Shown here: positions 1 to 6,494 of the stretch, piece by piece
Layout: each line of letters starts with the position of its first letter
Position numbering within the stretch: the first letter of the stretch is position 1
From: Gp1-AA122 sp036378535
GTDB taxonomy: Bacteria; Acidobacteriota; Terriglobia; Terriglobales; Acidobacteriaceae
Direction of reading: 5' to 3'
NCBI GenBank assembly: GCA_036378535.1
Contig: DASUWH010000079.1
Span: forward strand, 65,270 to 129,269
Length of the DNA: 64,000 bases
Notes under the pieces: generated by a model
The model's database searches: none
The model's input: only the letters and a program-made list of their open reading frames with translations
What the model was told of the DNA's origin: nothing
Translations under genes and position numbers: made by a program

Positions 1-1414
1 CACTCCGCAGTCTCTCTCGCAGAGAACGCCACGCCTCGGCATTCGTTGCGCCAGTAACCAGCGTATCCACGGCGCTGTCATCTCCGGCAAGGAAACCGGC
101 CGCGTTACCCTCTGCACCAGCCTGCAATTGAGCGAAAACAACCGCCTGACGGCGCAACTTGATGGGCTGCGAATTGATTACGTACAACCGTGACCGGTGC
201 AGCCGGACATTGTTTCGAATCTGCCACGCCAGCAGTGGATGCTGGTTGGTCGGATCATCTCCGATCAGGAGCATCGCCGGCGCGTTATACACATCGCGCA
301 TGGTCGCAGTTGCGTCTGGCTTTCCTGCAAGCGCTGTCGCCAGGGCAGGGAAGTCCGCAGTGCGATGATGGTCAATATTGTTCGTCTTCAGAACGATGCG
401 CGCGAACTTCTGCAGCAGGTAGCTCTCTTCATTGGTGATGCGGTTCGAGCCGATAACGCCGATCGCGCTCCCACCATTACTGTCCCGTACCTCGGCAAAA
501 CGTTTTCCGATCAGTGCGAAGGCCTCTTCCCATGAGGCGGGCGCGAGGCGCCCGTTCTTGCGGATCAACGGCTGCTTGATCCGATCCTTGTGATTGGCAA
601 AGTCGAATCCGTAACGTCCCTTGATGCACAGGAAGTCACCGTTGATTCCGCTCTTGTCGCGATTGTCGCCACGAACAATCTCCATGCCGGTTTCGGCTCG
701 GCGGACACCGAGAGTCGTCTTGCAGCCATCGCCGCAATGAGTGCAGGTGGTATCCACGTGGGTCATTTCCCAGGGTCGAGTCTTATAGCGATAGGCGCCG
801 GAGGTTAGCGCACCGACCGGGCAGATGTCGATGCACATACCGCATTCCTCGCACTCGAGGTGATTTTCTTTATTGGGCGCAATGATCGAACTCACACCTC
901 GGTTTTGAATGCCCAGCGCCCAGACATCCATGCCTTCGCCGCAGACGCGAACACAGCGGTAGCAGAGAATGCAGCGCGGACGATCGAAATAAACCACCGG
1001 CGACCATTGCTGCTCTTCGCGGTGATTCTTAATATCGATGAACTTAGATTCGGCAGCCCCGTAGGAAAAGGTCATATCCTGCAGTTCGCACTCTCCGCCG
1101 GCGTCGCATACGGGGCAATCCAGCGGGTGGTTTCCGAGTAACAGTTCAACCATTCCTTTACGGGCCTGGTGGATCTCGGGCGAGTCCGTCGTCACCGTCA
1201 TGCCTTCGCTGATCACGGTCGTGCAGGCCGTCTGTAGCTTAGGCATTTTTTCGATTTTGACCAGGCACATGCGGCACGCGCCCTGCAGAGACAGGTTCGG
1301 GTAATAGCAGAACGAAGGCACCTCGATGCCCACACTCTTGCACGCCTCGATCAGCAGCGTGCCCGAAGGCGCCGTGACCTTCTTTCCGTCGACCGTGATG
1401 TTTACGTCTGGCAT
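1..1414 (-). CDS. nuoG: NADH-quinone oxidoreductase subunit G (partial, C-terminus off the left edge)
   Basis: Iron-sulfur subunit of the peripheral arm of complex I, passing electrons from NuoF toward quinone. The first 471 codons are visible without a stop; the family is usually 700-900 residues, so the end lies outside the window. Reading the minus strand gives an N-terminal [2Fe-2S] ferredoxin domain (Cys36, Cys47, Cys50, Cys64), a His-Cys3 cluster segment (NHPLDCPVCDAGGECELQD), a CEECGMCIDICP-type 4Fe-4S motif, and then the start of a molybdopterin-oxidoreductase-like domain (CTHCGDGC). The ATG is at 1412-1414. The 8-bp-periodic arm of an inverted-repeat element ends 4 bp upstream of it, and no Shine-Dalgarno sequence is visible there. 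It is the last gene of the nuoACDEFG run seen here; H-N would be expected further left. Confidence 0.95.
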   Translation of the reverse strand, partial: MPDVNITVDGKKVTAPSGTLLIEACKSVGIEVPSFCYYPNLSLQGACRMCLVKIEKMPKLQTACTTVISEGMTVTTDSPEIHQARKGMVELLLGNHPLDCPVCDAGGECELQDMTFSYGAAESKFIDIKNHREEQQWSPVVYFDRPRCILCYRCVRVCGEGMDVWALGIQNRGVSSIIAPNKENHLECEECGMCIDICPVGALTSGAYRYKTRPWEMTHVDTTCTHCGDGCKTTLGVRRAETGMEIVRGDNRDKSGINGDFLCIKGRYGFDFANHKDRIKQPLIRKNGRLAPASWEEAFALIGKRFAEVRDSNGGSAIGVIGSNRITNEESYLLQKFARIVLKTNNIDHHRTADFPALATALAGKPDATATMRDVYNAPAMLLIGDDPTNQHPLLAWQIRNNVRLHRSRLYVINSQPIKLRRQAVVFAQLQAGAEGNAAGFLAGDDSAVDTLVTGATNAEAWRSLRERLRS

Positions 1415-1418
1415 TAAG

Positions 1419-1886
1419 AATTTTGTAATTTTGTAATCTGGTAACTTTGTAATTTAAGAAGCCCTTCACCCTGCCTTTGCGGTGTGCTGAGAGGCGGTGA
1501 AAATGGCACTTAGTTCACGTGCTTCCTCCAGAAGATTGGCAAGCCGCTCCTGTTTCACCATTCCACAATCCACCAGCATTTCAAGCCAAAACACCGTTTC
1601 GTCTGCTTCTTCTACTACCACTCCGATCTTTGCTAACCATTCGGCGCGAGATCGAGAGCGGCACGCCGCGCGATAATTCGCCGCGACCGAAGTACCACAA
1701 CGAAGCACTTGTTTGCCGAGTACTTGAGCATCTACCGTCCGAGGAAGCGAACGGTAAAGCTTTACGATTCGCACGGCAAAAGCCTTCGTTCGGTCCCGCA
1801 GCGCCTGTTGCTGCGTGAGCATCAGGACCTCCAGACGCTTCGGCGTTTTAAATTACGAAATTACCCGATTACAAAATTACAAAATC
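1419..1886 (-). mobile_element. Inverted-repeat cassette 1 (8-bp-periodic arms) carrying a four-helix-bundle gene
   Basis: Two 37-bp arms, 1419-1455 and 1850-1886, are near-perfect reverse complements (about 33-34 of 37 positions). Each is made of 8-bp units of the form GTAATTNN or its complement. Between them lies one same-strand ORF of the 23S rRNA intervening-sequence protein family. On the mRNA the element starts inside the TGA stop of nuoF (1885-1887) and ends 4 bp before the nuoG ATG, so it replaces the whole intercistronic gap. No transposase is present. Calling it mobile is inference from the arms and from the related elements at 3217-3303 and 3786-4235. Confidence 0.6.
1466..1822 (-). 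CDS. Four-helix-bundle protein, 23S rRNA intervening-sequence (IVP) type
   Basis: A 118-residue, all-helical, Arg-rich protein that matches by eye the TIGR02436 / 23S_rRNA_IVP family. It has the diagnostic LGKQVLRCGTSVAANYRAAC core and an EEADETVFWLEML stretch near the middle, and ends EARELSAIFTASQ. In the family, members are found inside 23S rRNA intervening sequences and are related to the Avd accessory protein of diversity-generating retroelements; no biochemical role is firmly assigned. It has its own Shine-Dalgarno (GGAGG, 5 bp before the ATG). It lies on the same strand as the nuo genes, between nuoF and nuoG, inside inverted-repeat arms. The gene at 3827-4189 is a clear paralogue, roughly two-thirds identical. 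It has nothing to do with complex I assembly as far as known. Confidence 0.85.
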   Translation of the reverse strand: MLTQQQALRDRTKAFAVRIVKLYRSLPRTVDAQVLGKQVLRCGTSVAANYRAACRSRSRAEWLAKIGVVVEEADETVFWLEMLVDCGMVKQERLANLLEEARELSAIFTASQHTAKAG

Positions 1887-3204
1887 AAGCCATAACCGGC
1901 AACTGCTCGACCCGGCTCGACTTCTCAAACGGGCACGGTCTTCCTTCCAGGTGGTCCTCAAATTCTTTTCTGAACTTTTTCACAAAGGCGATGGTCGGCA
2001 TGGCCGCGGCGTCACCCAGCGGACAAAACGTCCGCCCCAGCATGTTCTCAGACAGATACCGGATGTTGTCGATGTCCTTCATAATCCCGCCGCCGGCATG
2101 GAAGCGAATCAAGGTTTTCTTCAGCCAGTCGGTGCCCTCGCGGCAGGGAATACACCAGCCGCAGCTTTCGTGCTGGTAGAACTTCATCGTGCGCAGGGCG
2201 AATTTCACCATGCAGGTAGTGTCATCGAGCACCACCACGCCCCCGGATCCAAGCATCGATCCGGCCTTCATCAGGGAATCGAAGTCCATAGGCACGTCGA
2301 TCTCTTCCGCGGTTAAACAGGGAGTGGAAGATCCACCGGGCACGACGGCTTTCAGTTTGCGCCCGCTCGGAATGCCGCCACCCACGTCGTAAATCATCTT
2401 TTTCAAGTTGTAGCCCATGGGCAACTCGTACACGCCGGGCTTTTCCAGGTTCCCGCTTAAACAGAACAGGCGCGTACCGCCGTTCTTGGCCGGGCCAAGC
2501 CCCGCATACCAATCCGCCCCGCCGAGGATAATATGCGGAACGCTCGCCAGGGTTTCGGCATTATTGATGACCGTAGGCCCGCCCCAGAGTCCAACTACCG
2601 CGGGGAAGGGCGGCCGGATGCGCGGGATTCCGCGTTTGCCCTCCAGCGATTCCATCAGCGCCGATTCTTCGCCCACCTCGTACGCCCCGGCGCCACCATG
2701 CCAGTAAATATCGAGATCGTAGCCGCTGCCAAAAATGTTCTTGCCCAGGAACCCGCGTCCGTAGGCATCTTTCAACGCCTGCTGCATGATCACCGACAAA
2801 TAGCGGTACTCACCCCGAATGTAGATATACCCGGTGTGCGAGCCCACCGCCAACGCCGCGATCATTACCCCTTCGATCACCGAGTGGGGGTCATGCTCGA
2901 AAATCAGACGGTCTTTGCAGGTGCCGGGTTCGCTCTCATCCCCATTGCAGAGCACATATTTCGGCTTGGGCGCCTGCTTGGGGACGAAAGACCACTTCAA
3001 GCCGGTGTTGAAACCCGCGCCTCCGCGCCCGCGCAAGCCGGAGTTCTTCACCTCGTTGACGATGGCGTCGGGCTGCATCCCGAGCGCCTTCTGAACCGCC
3101 TTGTACCCGTCGAGTTCCAGGTAGCGGTCAAGACTGGCCGCACCCTGGCCAAACCGCTTGGAGACGATCTTTACCTCATCGGGATGGGAAACCAGGAATG
3201 CCAT
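1885..3204 (-). CDS. nuoF: NADH-quinone oxidoreductase subunit F
   Basis: The NADH- and FMN-binding subunit of complex I (439 aa, usual length). Visible motifs are the NADH/FMN loop GLRGRGGAGFNTGLKW near residue 55, the segment CNGDESEPGTCKDR near residue 85, and the 4Fe-4S ligands ESCGWCIPCREGTDW with a later FCPLGD cysteine near the C-terminus. The ATG at 3202-3204 is followed directly by MAFLVSHP; there is no convincing Shine-Dalgarno, because the upstream region is the arm of the hairpin at 3217-3303. Its TGA stop (1885-1887) overlaps the arm of the next element, so both ends of this gene touch repeat elements. NuoE lies upstream and NuoG downstream on the same strand. Confidence 0.97.
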   Translation of the reverse strand: MAFLVSHPDEVKIVSKRFGQGAASLDRYLELDGYKAVQKALGMQPDAIVNEVKNSGLRGRGGAGFNTGLKWSFVPKQAPKPKYVLCNGDESEPGTCKDRLIFEHDPHSVIEGVMIAALAVGSHTGYIYIRGEYRYLSVIMQQALKDAYGRGFLGKNIFGSGYDLDIYWHGGAGAYEVGEESALMESLEGKRGIPRIRPPFPAVVGLWGGPTVINNAETLASVPHIILGGADWYAGLGPAKNGGTRLFCLSGNLEKPGVYELPMGYNLKKMIYDVGGGIPSGRKLKAVVPGGSSTPCLTAEEIDVPMDFDSLMKAGSMLGSGGVVVLDDTTCMVKFALRTMKFYQHESCGWCIPCREGTDWLKKTLIRFHAGGGIMKDIDNIRYLSENMLGRTFCPLGDAAAMPTIAFVKKFRKEFEDHLEGRPCPFEKSSRVEQLPVMA

Positions 3205-3216
3205 TTGAAGCCATTT

Positions 3217-3303
3217 GGTAATTTTGTAATTGTGTAATTGGTGAGACCAGCTTGGAACGCGCGTTAAATTACCAATTTACAAAATTACACAATTACAAAA
3301 TTA
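3217..3303 (-). repeat. Solo 8-bp-periodic hairpin (possible empty cassette) between nuoE and nuoF
   Basis: Left arm 3217-3242 and right arm 3271-3303 are reverse complements built from the same GTAATTNN-type 8-bp units as the flanking gene-bearing cassettes. The right arm has one extra unit. The loop (3243-3270) is only 28 bp and has no ORF. On the mRNA the element begins at the TAA stop of nuoE (3301-3303, inside the arm) and ends 12 bp before the nuoF ATG. It resembles the cassettes at 1419-1886 and 3786-4235 with the protein gene removed. Confidence 0.75.
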
Positions 3304-3783
3304 TTGGGTTCCTTTCTTCTTGTACTCGTCCAGAACCTTGTCCATAGTCTCGGTCGTCAGGTTCTCATGAAAGTCATAGTTCACCTGGACTGCTGGCGCC
3401 CAACTGCAGCCTCCGATACACTCGACTTCTTCCAGCGAAAAAAGCCCGTCGGCGGTCGTGCCCTTGTGACCGATCCCTAGTTTCTTCTTGCAATGATCCA
3501 GCAGTTCCTTGCCCCCGCGCAGCATGCAGGCAATATTCGTACATACCTGCACGTTGTACTTGCCCCGCGGCTTAGTAGTGAGCATTGAGTAATAGCTGAT
3601 CACATTGCGGACTTCGAGTTCGGTCAGATCCAGCCGCTGCGCCAATTCCGCAATCACCTCATCGCTCACGTATCCGACTTCATCCTGCGCGTAGAGCAGC
3701 GTCGGAACCAGCACCGATCGCTTCGTCGGATAGTGTGTCAGCATTTCCGAAAAACGCTGCTCGAATTGTTCAGAAAACCTCAT
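3301..3783 (-). CDS. nuoE: NADH-quinone oxidoreductase subunit E
   Basis: Thioredoxin-fold [2Fe-2S] subunit of complex I (160 aa) that docks with NuoF. The cluster ligands are visible as CTNIACMLRGG near residue 85 and VECIGGCSWAP near residue 125. The ATG at 3781-3783 (MRFSEQFEQRF) is preferred over an in-frame TTG four codons upstream, which falls inside the repeat arm of the element at 3786-4235. There is no Shine-Dalgarno before the ATG; the arm begins 2 bp upstream. The TAA stop is embedded in the next hairpin. The order nuoD-element-nuoE-element-nuoF is unusual only in its spacers. Confidence 0.95.
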   Translation of the reverse strand: MRFSEQFEQRFSEMLTHYPTKRSVLVPTLLYAQDEVGYVSDEVIAELAQRLDLTELEVRNVISYYSMLTTKPRGKYNVQVCTNIACMLRGGKELLDHCKKKLGIGHKGTTADGLFSLEEVECIGGCSWAPAVQVNYDFHENLTTETMDKVLDEYKKKGTQ

Positions 3784-3785
3784 GG

Positions 3786-4235
3786 GATTGAGCAATTGGG
3801 TGATTGAGTAATCGAGTAATTGAAAATCACGCCGCCGCTCCCTTCGCCGTGTACTGGGAAGCGGTGAAAATGGCGGTCAACTCTCGAGCTTCAACCAATA
3901 ACATTTCCACTTTTTCCGGAGCGACGATTCCGGATTCCGTAAGCAACTCCAGCCACAAGATTGCTTCGTCTGATTCCTCTGCGACAACTCCTATTCGCGC
4001 TACGAACTCTGCTTTAGACCTGGCGCGGCAAACAGCTCTGTAATTCGCTGCCACCGACGTTCCGCACCGAAGCAACTGCTTCCCAAGCACTTGAGCGTCG
4101 GGTTTGTTCGGTAGCGACCGGAACAGCCGAATTATGCGCAAAGCAAATGCCTTGCTCCGATCCCGAAGCTGTTCCGGCTGAGAGGCCATTTGCGTTTTCA
4201 ATTACCCAATTACTCAATTACCAAATTACTCAATC
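3786..4235 (-). mobile_element. Inverted-repeat cassette 3 (8-bp-periodic arms) carrying a four-helix-bundle gene
   Basis: Arms 3786-3826 and 4195-4235 (41 bp each) are reverse complements at about 36 of 41 positions and consist of 8-bp units such as ATTGAGTA and its complement CAATTACT. The four-helix-bundle gene stop (TGA, 3827-3829) directly abuts the left arm. On the mRNA the element starts at the TAG stop of nuoD (4235-4237) and ends 2 bp before the nuoE ATG. Next to the right arm both gene-bearing cassettes share the short sequence AAAACGC (mRNA sense). Mobility is inferred, with no transposase or clear target duplication seen. Confidence 0.6.
3827..4189 (-). CDS. Four-helix-bundle protein, 23S rRNA intervening-sequence (IVP) type (second copy)
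   Basis: A 120-residue paralogue of the gene at 1466-1822, with the same LGKQLLRCGTSVAANYRAVC core, the EESDEAILWLELL helix and the EARELTAIFTASQ end. The ATG at 4187-4189 (MASQPEQLRDRSKAF) is chosen because the in-frame TTG at 4199-4201 lies inside the repeat arm. Unlike the first copy it has no Shine-Dalgarno. It sits between nuoD and nuoE on the operon strand, so it is probably cotranscribed with complex I genes. The family is predicted to form an elongated antiparallel bundle; function is unknown. Sequence divergence from copy 1 suggests separate arrivals or an old duplication rather than a recent copy event. Confidence 0.85.
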   Translation of the reverse strand: MASQPEQLRDRSKAFALRIIRLFRSLPNKPDAQVLGKQLLRCGTSVAANYRAVCRARSKAEFVARIGVVAEESDEAILWLELLTESGIVAPEKVEMLLVEARELTAIFTASQYTAKGAAA

Positions 4236-5440
4236 TAACGATCGATCTCTCCGAGCACAATATCGATGGACCCAATGGCCGCCACCACGTCCGCGATCAG
4301 CCTTCCTTCGCACATCTTGGGCAGCAGTTGCATGTTCGCCAGGCAAGCCGAGCGCATGTGCACCCGGTACGGCTTGGCCGTGCCATCACTCACCACGTAG
4401 TAGCCCATTTCGCCGCGCGGAGACTCGACCGCCTGGTAGACCTCACCCGGCGGCACGGTAAAGCCCTCGGTAATAATCTTAAAGTGATAGATGAGGGCTT
4501 CCATCTGCGTCTTCATCTTCTCGCGGTCAGGCAGAACCACTTTAGGAGCATCGGCCTTAATCGGCCCTTCCGGCATGCCCGCGAGCGCCTGCTGAACGAT
4601 GCCAATCGATTCGCGCAGTTCCTGGACGCGCACGATGTATCGCGCGAAGACGTCGCCCTCTTTCGCCAGGGGTACCTTGAACTGAAACTTGTCGTAGCTG
4701 GAGTACGGCATGTCGCGGCGCAGATCGATATCCACACCGCTACCGCGCAACGTCGGACCGCTGGCTCCCAGAGCGACGGCATCCTCGGCACTAATCGTGG
4801 CCACGCCCTTCGTCCGCTTGACCCAAATCGGATTGGCCGTCAGCAGATTCTCGTACTCATCCACCTTGGACGGGAACGCCTCCGCGAAAGTTTTGACCTT
4901 CTCGAAAAACCCCAGGGGAGGTTCCAGTGCCAACCCGCCAATCCGGAAATATGAGGTCATCATGCGCTGGCCACTGACCATTTCGAACATCCGCAGAATC
5001 TCTTCCCGCTCGCGGAAGCAATAGAGAAACACGGTCAGCGCGCCGATATCCATGGCATGCGTGCCCAGCCACACCAGGTGCGAGTTGATGCGCGTCAACT
5101 CGTTTAGAAGCACCCGCATCCACTGCGCCTTGGGGGGAATCTCCAGCCCAAGCAGCTTCTCCACCGCCAGGCAATAACACAGGTTATTCGTCAGCGGACA
5201 CAGGTAGTCGATACGGTCGGTTAACGGAACGACCTGCTGGTAGAACTTCGCTTCGCAGGTCTTCTCGATCCCGGTATGCAGATACCCGATATCCGGCATG
5301 AGCCGGACAATGGTTTCGCCATCGATCTCCAGCAGTAACCGGAGCACGCCGTGCGTGGACGGGTGCTGCGGGCCCATGTTCAGGATCATGGTGCGATCCT
5401 GACCGGCGTCCATCACTGGCGTGGGATTCATGTGGGCCAT
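4235..5440 (-). CDS. nuoD: NADH-quinone oxidoreductase subunit D
   Basis: The 49-kDa subunit that forms the quinone-binding site with NuoB (401 aa, usual length). The family signatures MNMGPQHPSTHG-like (LNMGPQHPSTHGVLRLLLE, near residue 20), GYLHTGIEK, and the C-terminal ESPRGEMGYYVVSDG and FDIVLGEIDR-type end (SIDIVLGEIDR) are all present. The ATG at 5438-5440 directly follows the nuoC TAA, so translation is likely coupled; a second ATG three codons in (MNPTPVM) is an alternative. Its TAG stop is the edge of the inverted-repeat cassette before nuoE. Its partner gene nuoB is not in this operon segment. Confidence 0.96.
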   Translation of the reverse strand: MAHMNPTPVMDAGQDRTMILNMGPQHPSTHGVLRLLLEIDGETIVRLMPDIGYLHTGIEKTCEAKFYQQVVPLTDRIDYLCPLTNNLCYCLAVEKLLGLEIPPKAQWMRVLLNELTRINSHLVWLGTHAMDIGALTVFLYCFREREEILRMFEMVSGQRMMTSYFRIGGLALEPPLGFFEKVKTFAEAFPSKVDEYENLLTANPIWVKRTKGVATISAEDAVALGASGPTLRGSGVDIDLRRDMPYSSYDKFQFKVPLAKEGDVFARYIVRVQELRESIGIVQQALAGMPEGPIKADAPKVVLPDREKMKTQMEALIYHFKIITEGFTVPPGEVYQAVESPRGEMGYYVVSDGTAKPYRVHMRSACLANMQLLPKMCEGRLIADVVAAIGSIDIVLGEIDR

Positions 5441-5938
5441 TTAGCGGTAGCCCTCCACGGGATAATCTTTGCGCAAAGGGTGGCCTTCCCAATCCTCCGG
5501 CATCTGAATGCGGCGCAGATAAGGATGTCCGCTGAAGCGCACGCCGAACAGGTCAAATACTTCCCGCTCGAAGTAATTCGCTGACGGCCACACCGGCATC
5601 ACCGAATCCACCACCGGACTGCCGCCGTCCAACCTGACCTTGAGCCGCACCCTCTCTTTATTCGGAATGGAAAGCAGGTGATAGATCACCTCGAAGCGCG
5701 GCTCGGATGGGTACCAATCGACGCAGGTCACGTCCGAAAGAAAATTAAATGGGCACTCAGGATTGTCGCGAAGCAGAGAGCAGGCATCCCGGATCGCGGA
5801 GCGGTCCACATAAATCGAGAGCTCCTCGCGGTCGAACTTCGCGCCCTGCACCGCCGAGGAATTCCAATCCAGAATCCGCGCCAAAGCGGGATGACTCTTC
5901 AGCTGTTCCACGTCGGTGATAGCGGGAGCGAGCGGCAT
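5441..5938 (-). CDS. nuoC: NADH-quinone oxidoreductase subunit C
   Basis: The 30-kDa subunit of the hydrophilic arm (165 aa). The complex I 30-kDa signature is visible in the C-terminal half (WPSANYFEREVFDLFGVRF, then GHPYLRRIQMPEDWEGHPLRKDYPV). The reading frame is open upstream to 6202, but that part overlaps nuoA in another frame. The ATG at 5936-5938 (MPLAPAITDVEQ) overlaps the nuoA TAA in a TAATG arrangement and is the credible start. In most operons nuoB lies between nuoA and nuoC; here the overlap leaves no room for it. Confidence 0.94.
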   Translation of the reverse strand: MPLAPAITDVEQLKSHPALARILDWNSSAVQGAKFDREELSIYVDRSAIRDACSLLRDNPECPFNFLSDVTCVDWYPSEPRFEVIYHLLSIPNKERVRLKVRLDGGSPVVDSVMPVWPSANYFEREVFDLFGVRFSGHPYLRRIQMPEDWEGHPLRKDYPVEGYR

Positions 5939-6342
5939 TACACCCCGCCCCGCGTGGAACTCCCAGTCGAACTGATGCCCCAGTCGAGTACCCCCTTCTT
6001 CCATATGTAGAAGAAGCCGACCAGCACGATGGCGATGTACACCAGCATCTCCCAAAACCCGAACATCTTCAGTTGCCGCAGGATGATGGCCCAGGGATAA
6101 AGGAACACGGCTTCCACGTCGAATAGGATGAAGAGCATAGCCACCAGGTAGAACTTCACCGAGAAGCGTTCCCGGGCGTCGCCGACGGGAGTCATGCCGC
6201 ATTCGTAGGGCGAAAGCTTGGCCCGCGTGGGTTTGCGGTAGCCGATGATCCAGGACAGGATTACAATCGCGCTCGCAATCCCGCTGACCACGAGAAAATG
6301 AATCAACAGCGGCAGGTAACGAGCGAAGTAATTGTCCGGCAT
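5938..6342 (-). CDS. nuoA: NADH-quinone oxidoreductase subunit A
   Basis: Small membrane subunit of complex I (134 aa) with three hydrophobic segments, roughly residues 10-33, 63-86 and 93-115. The conserved loop between the first two (KLSPYECGMTPVGDARERFSVKFY) and the FDVEAVFLYPWA motif are visible. It is the first gene of the minus-strand nuo operon. The start is ATG at 6340-6342. A strong-looking promoter for the opposite strand (6332-6360) overlaps this start codon, so this operon and the plus-strand gene at 6495 are divergently transcribed from overlapping control DNA. Confidence 0.95.
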   Translation of the reverse strand: MPDNYFARYLPLLIHFLVVSGIASAIVILSWIIGYRKPTRAKLSPYECGMTPVGDARERFSVKFYLVAMLFILFDVEAVFLYPWAIILRQLKMFGFWEMLVYIAIVLVGFFYIWKKGVLDWGISSTGSSTRGGV

Positions 6343-6360
6343 AAGCGACGTATATATAAT
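6332..6360 (+). promoter_or_regulatory. Predicted sigma70-type promoter for the gene at 6495
   Basis: TTGTCC at 6332-6337 and TATAAT at 6355-6360 are separated by exactly 17 bp. The -35 box overlaps the 5' end of nuoA on the other strand. A start near 6367 would give a leader of about 128 nt. The A/T-rich stretch 6350-6360 may also serve the divergent nuo promoter, but no clear minus-strand -35 box was found. Confidence 0.5.
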
Positions 6361-6494
6361 GCGCCCAACAGCATTACTCTAAACGTTCTAGATTATGGTT
6401 CGCATCCGTTCAGTGTCAAGCGACGCGGGCGGAGTCGCTGGAGTTCTTTGTGGGTATCCGCCGTCTTTGGGCATCGCTGGCTGGAAAAGATCCG

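Noticed and set aside
1419..4235. Reading the IVP cassettes as a diversity-generating retroelement
   Set aside because: The protein is Avd-like in fold, but there is no reverse transcriptase and no template/variable repeat pair here.
1419..4235. Reading the IVP cassettes as 23S rRNA intervening sequences
   Set aside because: No rRNA gene is present; the elements lie between protein genes.
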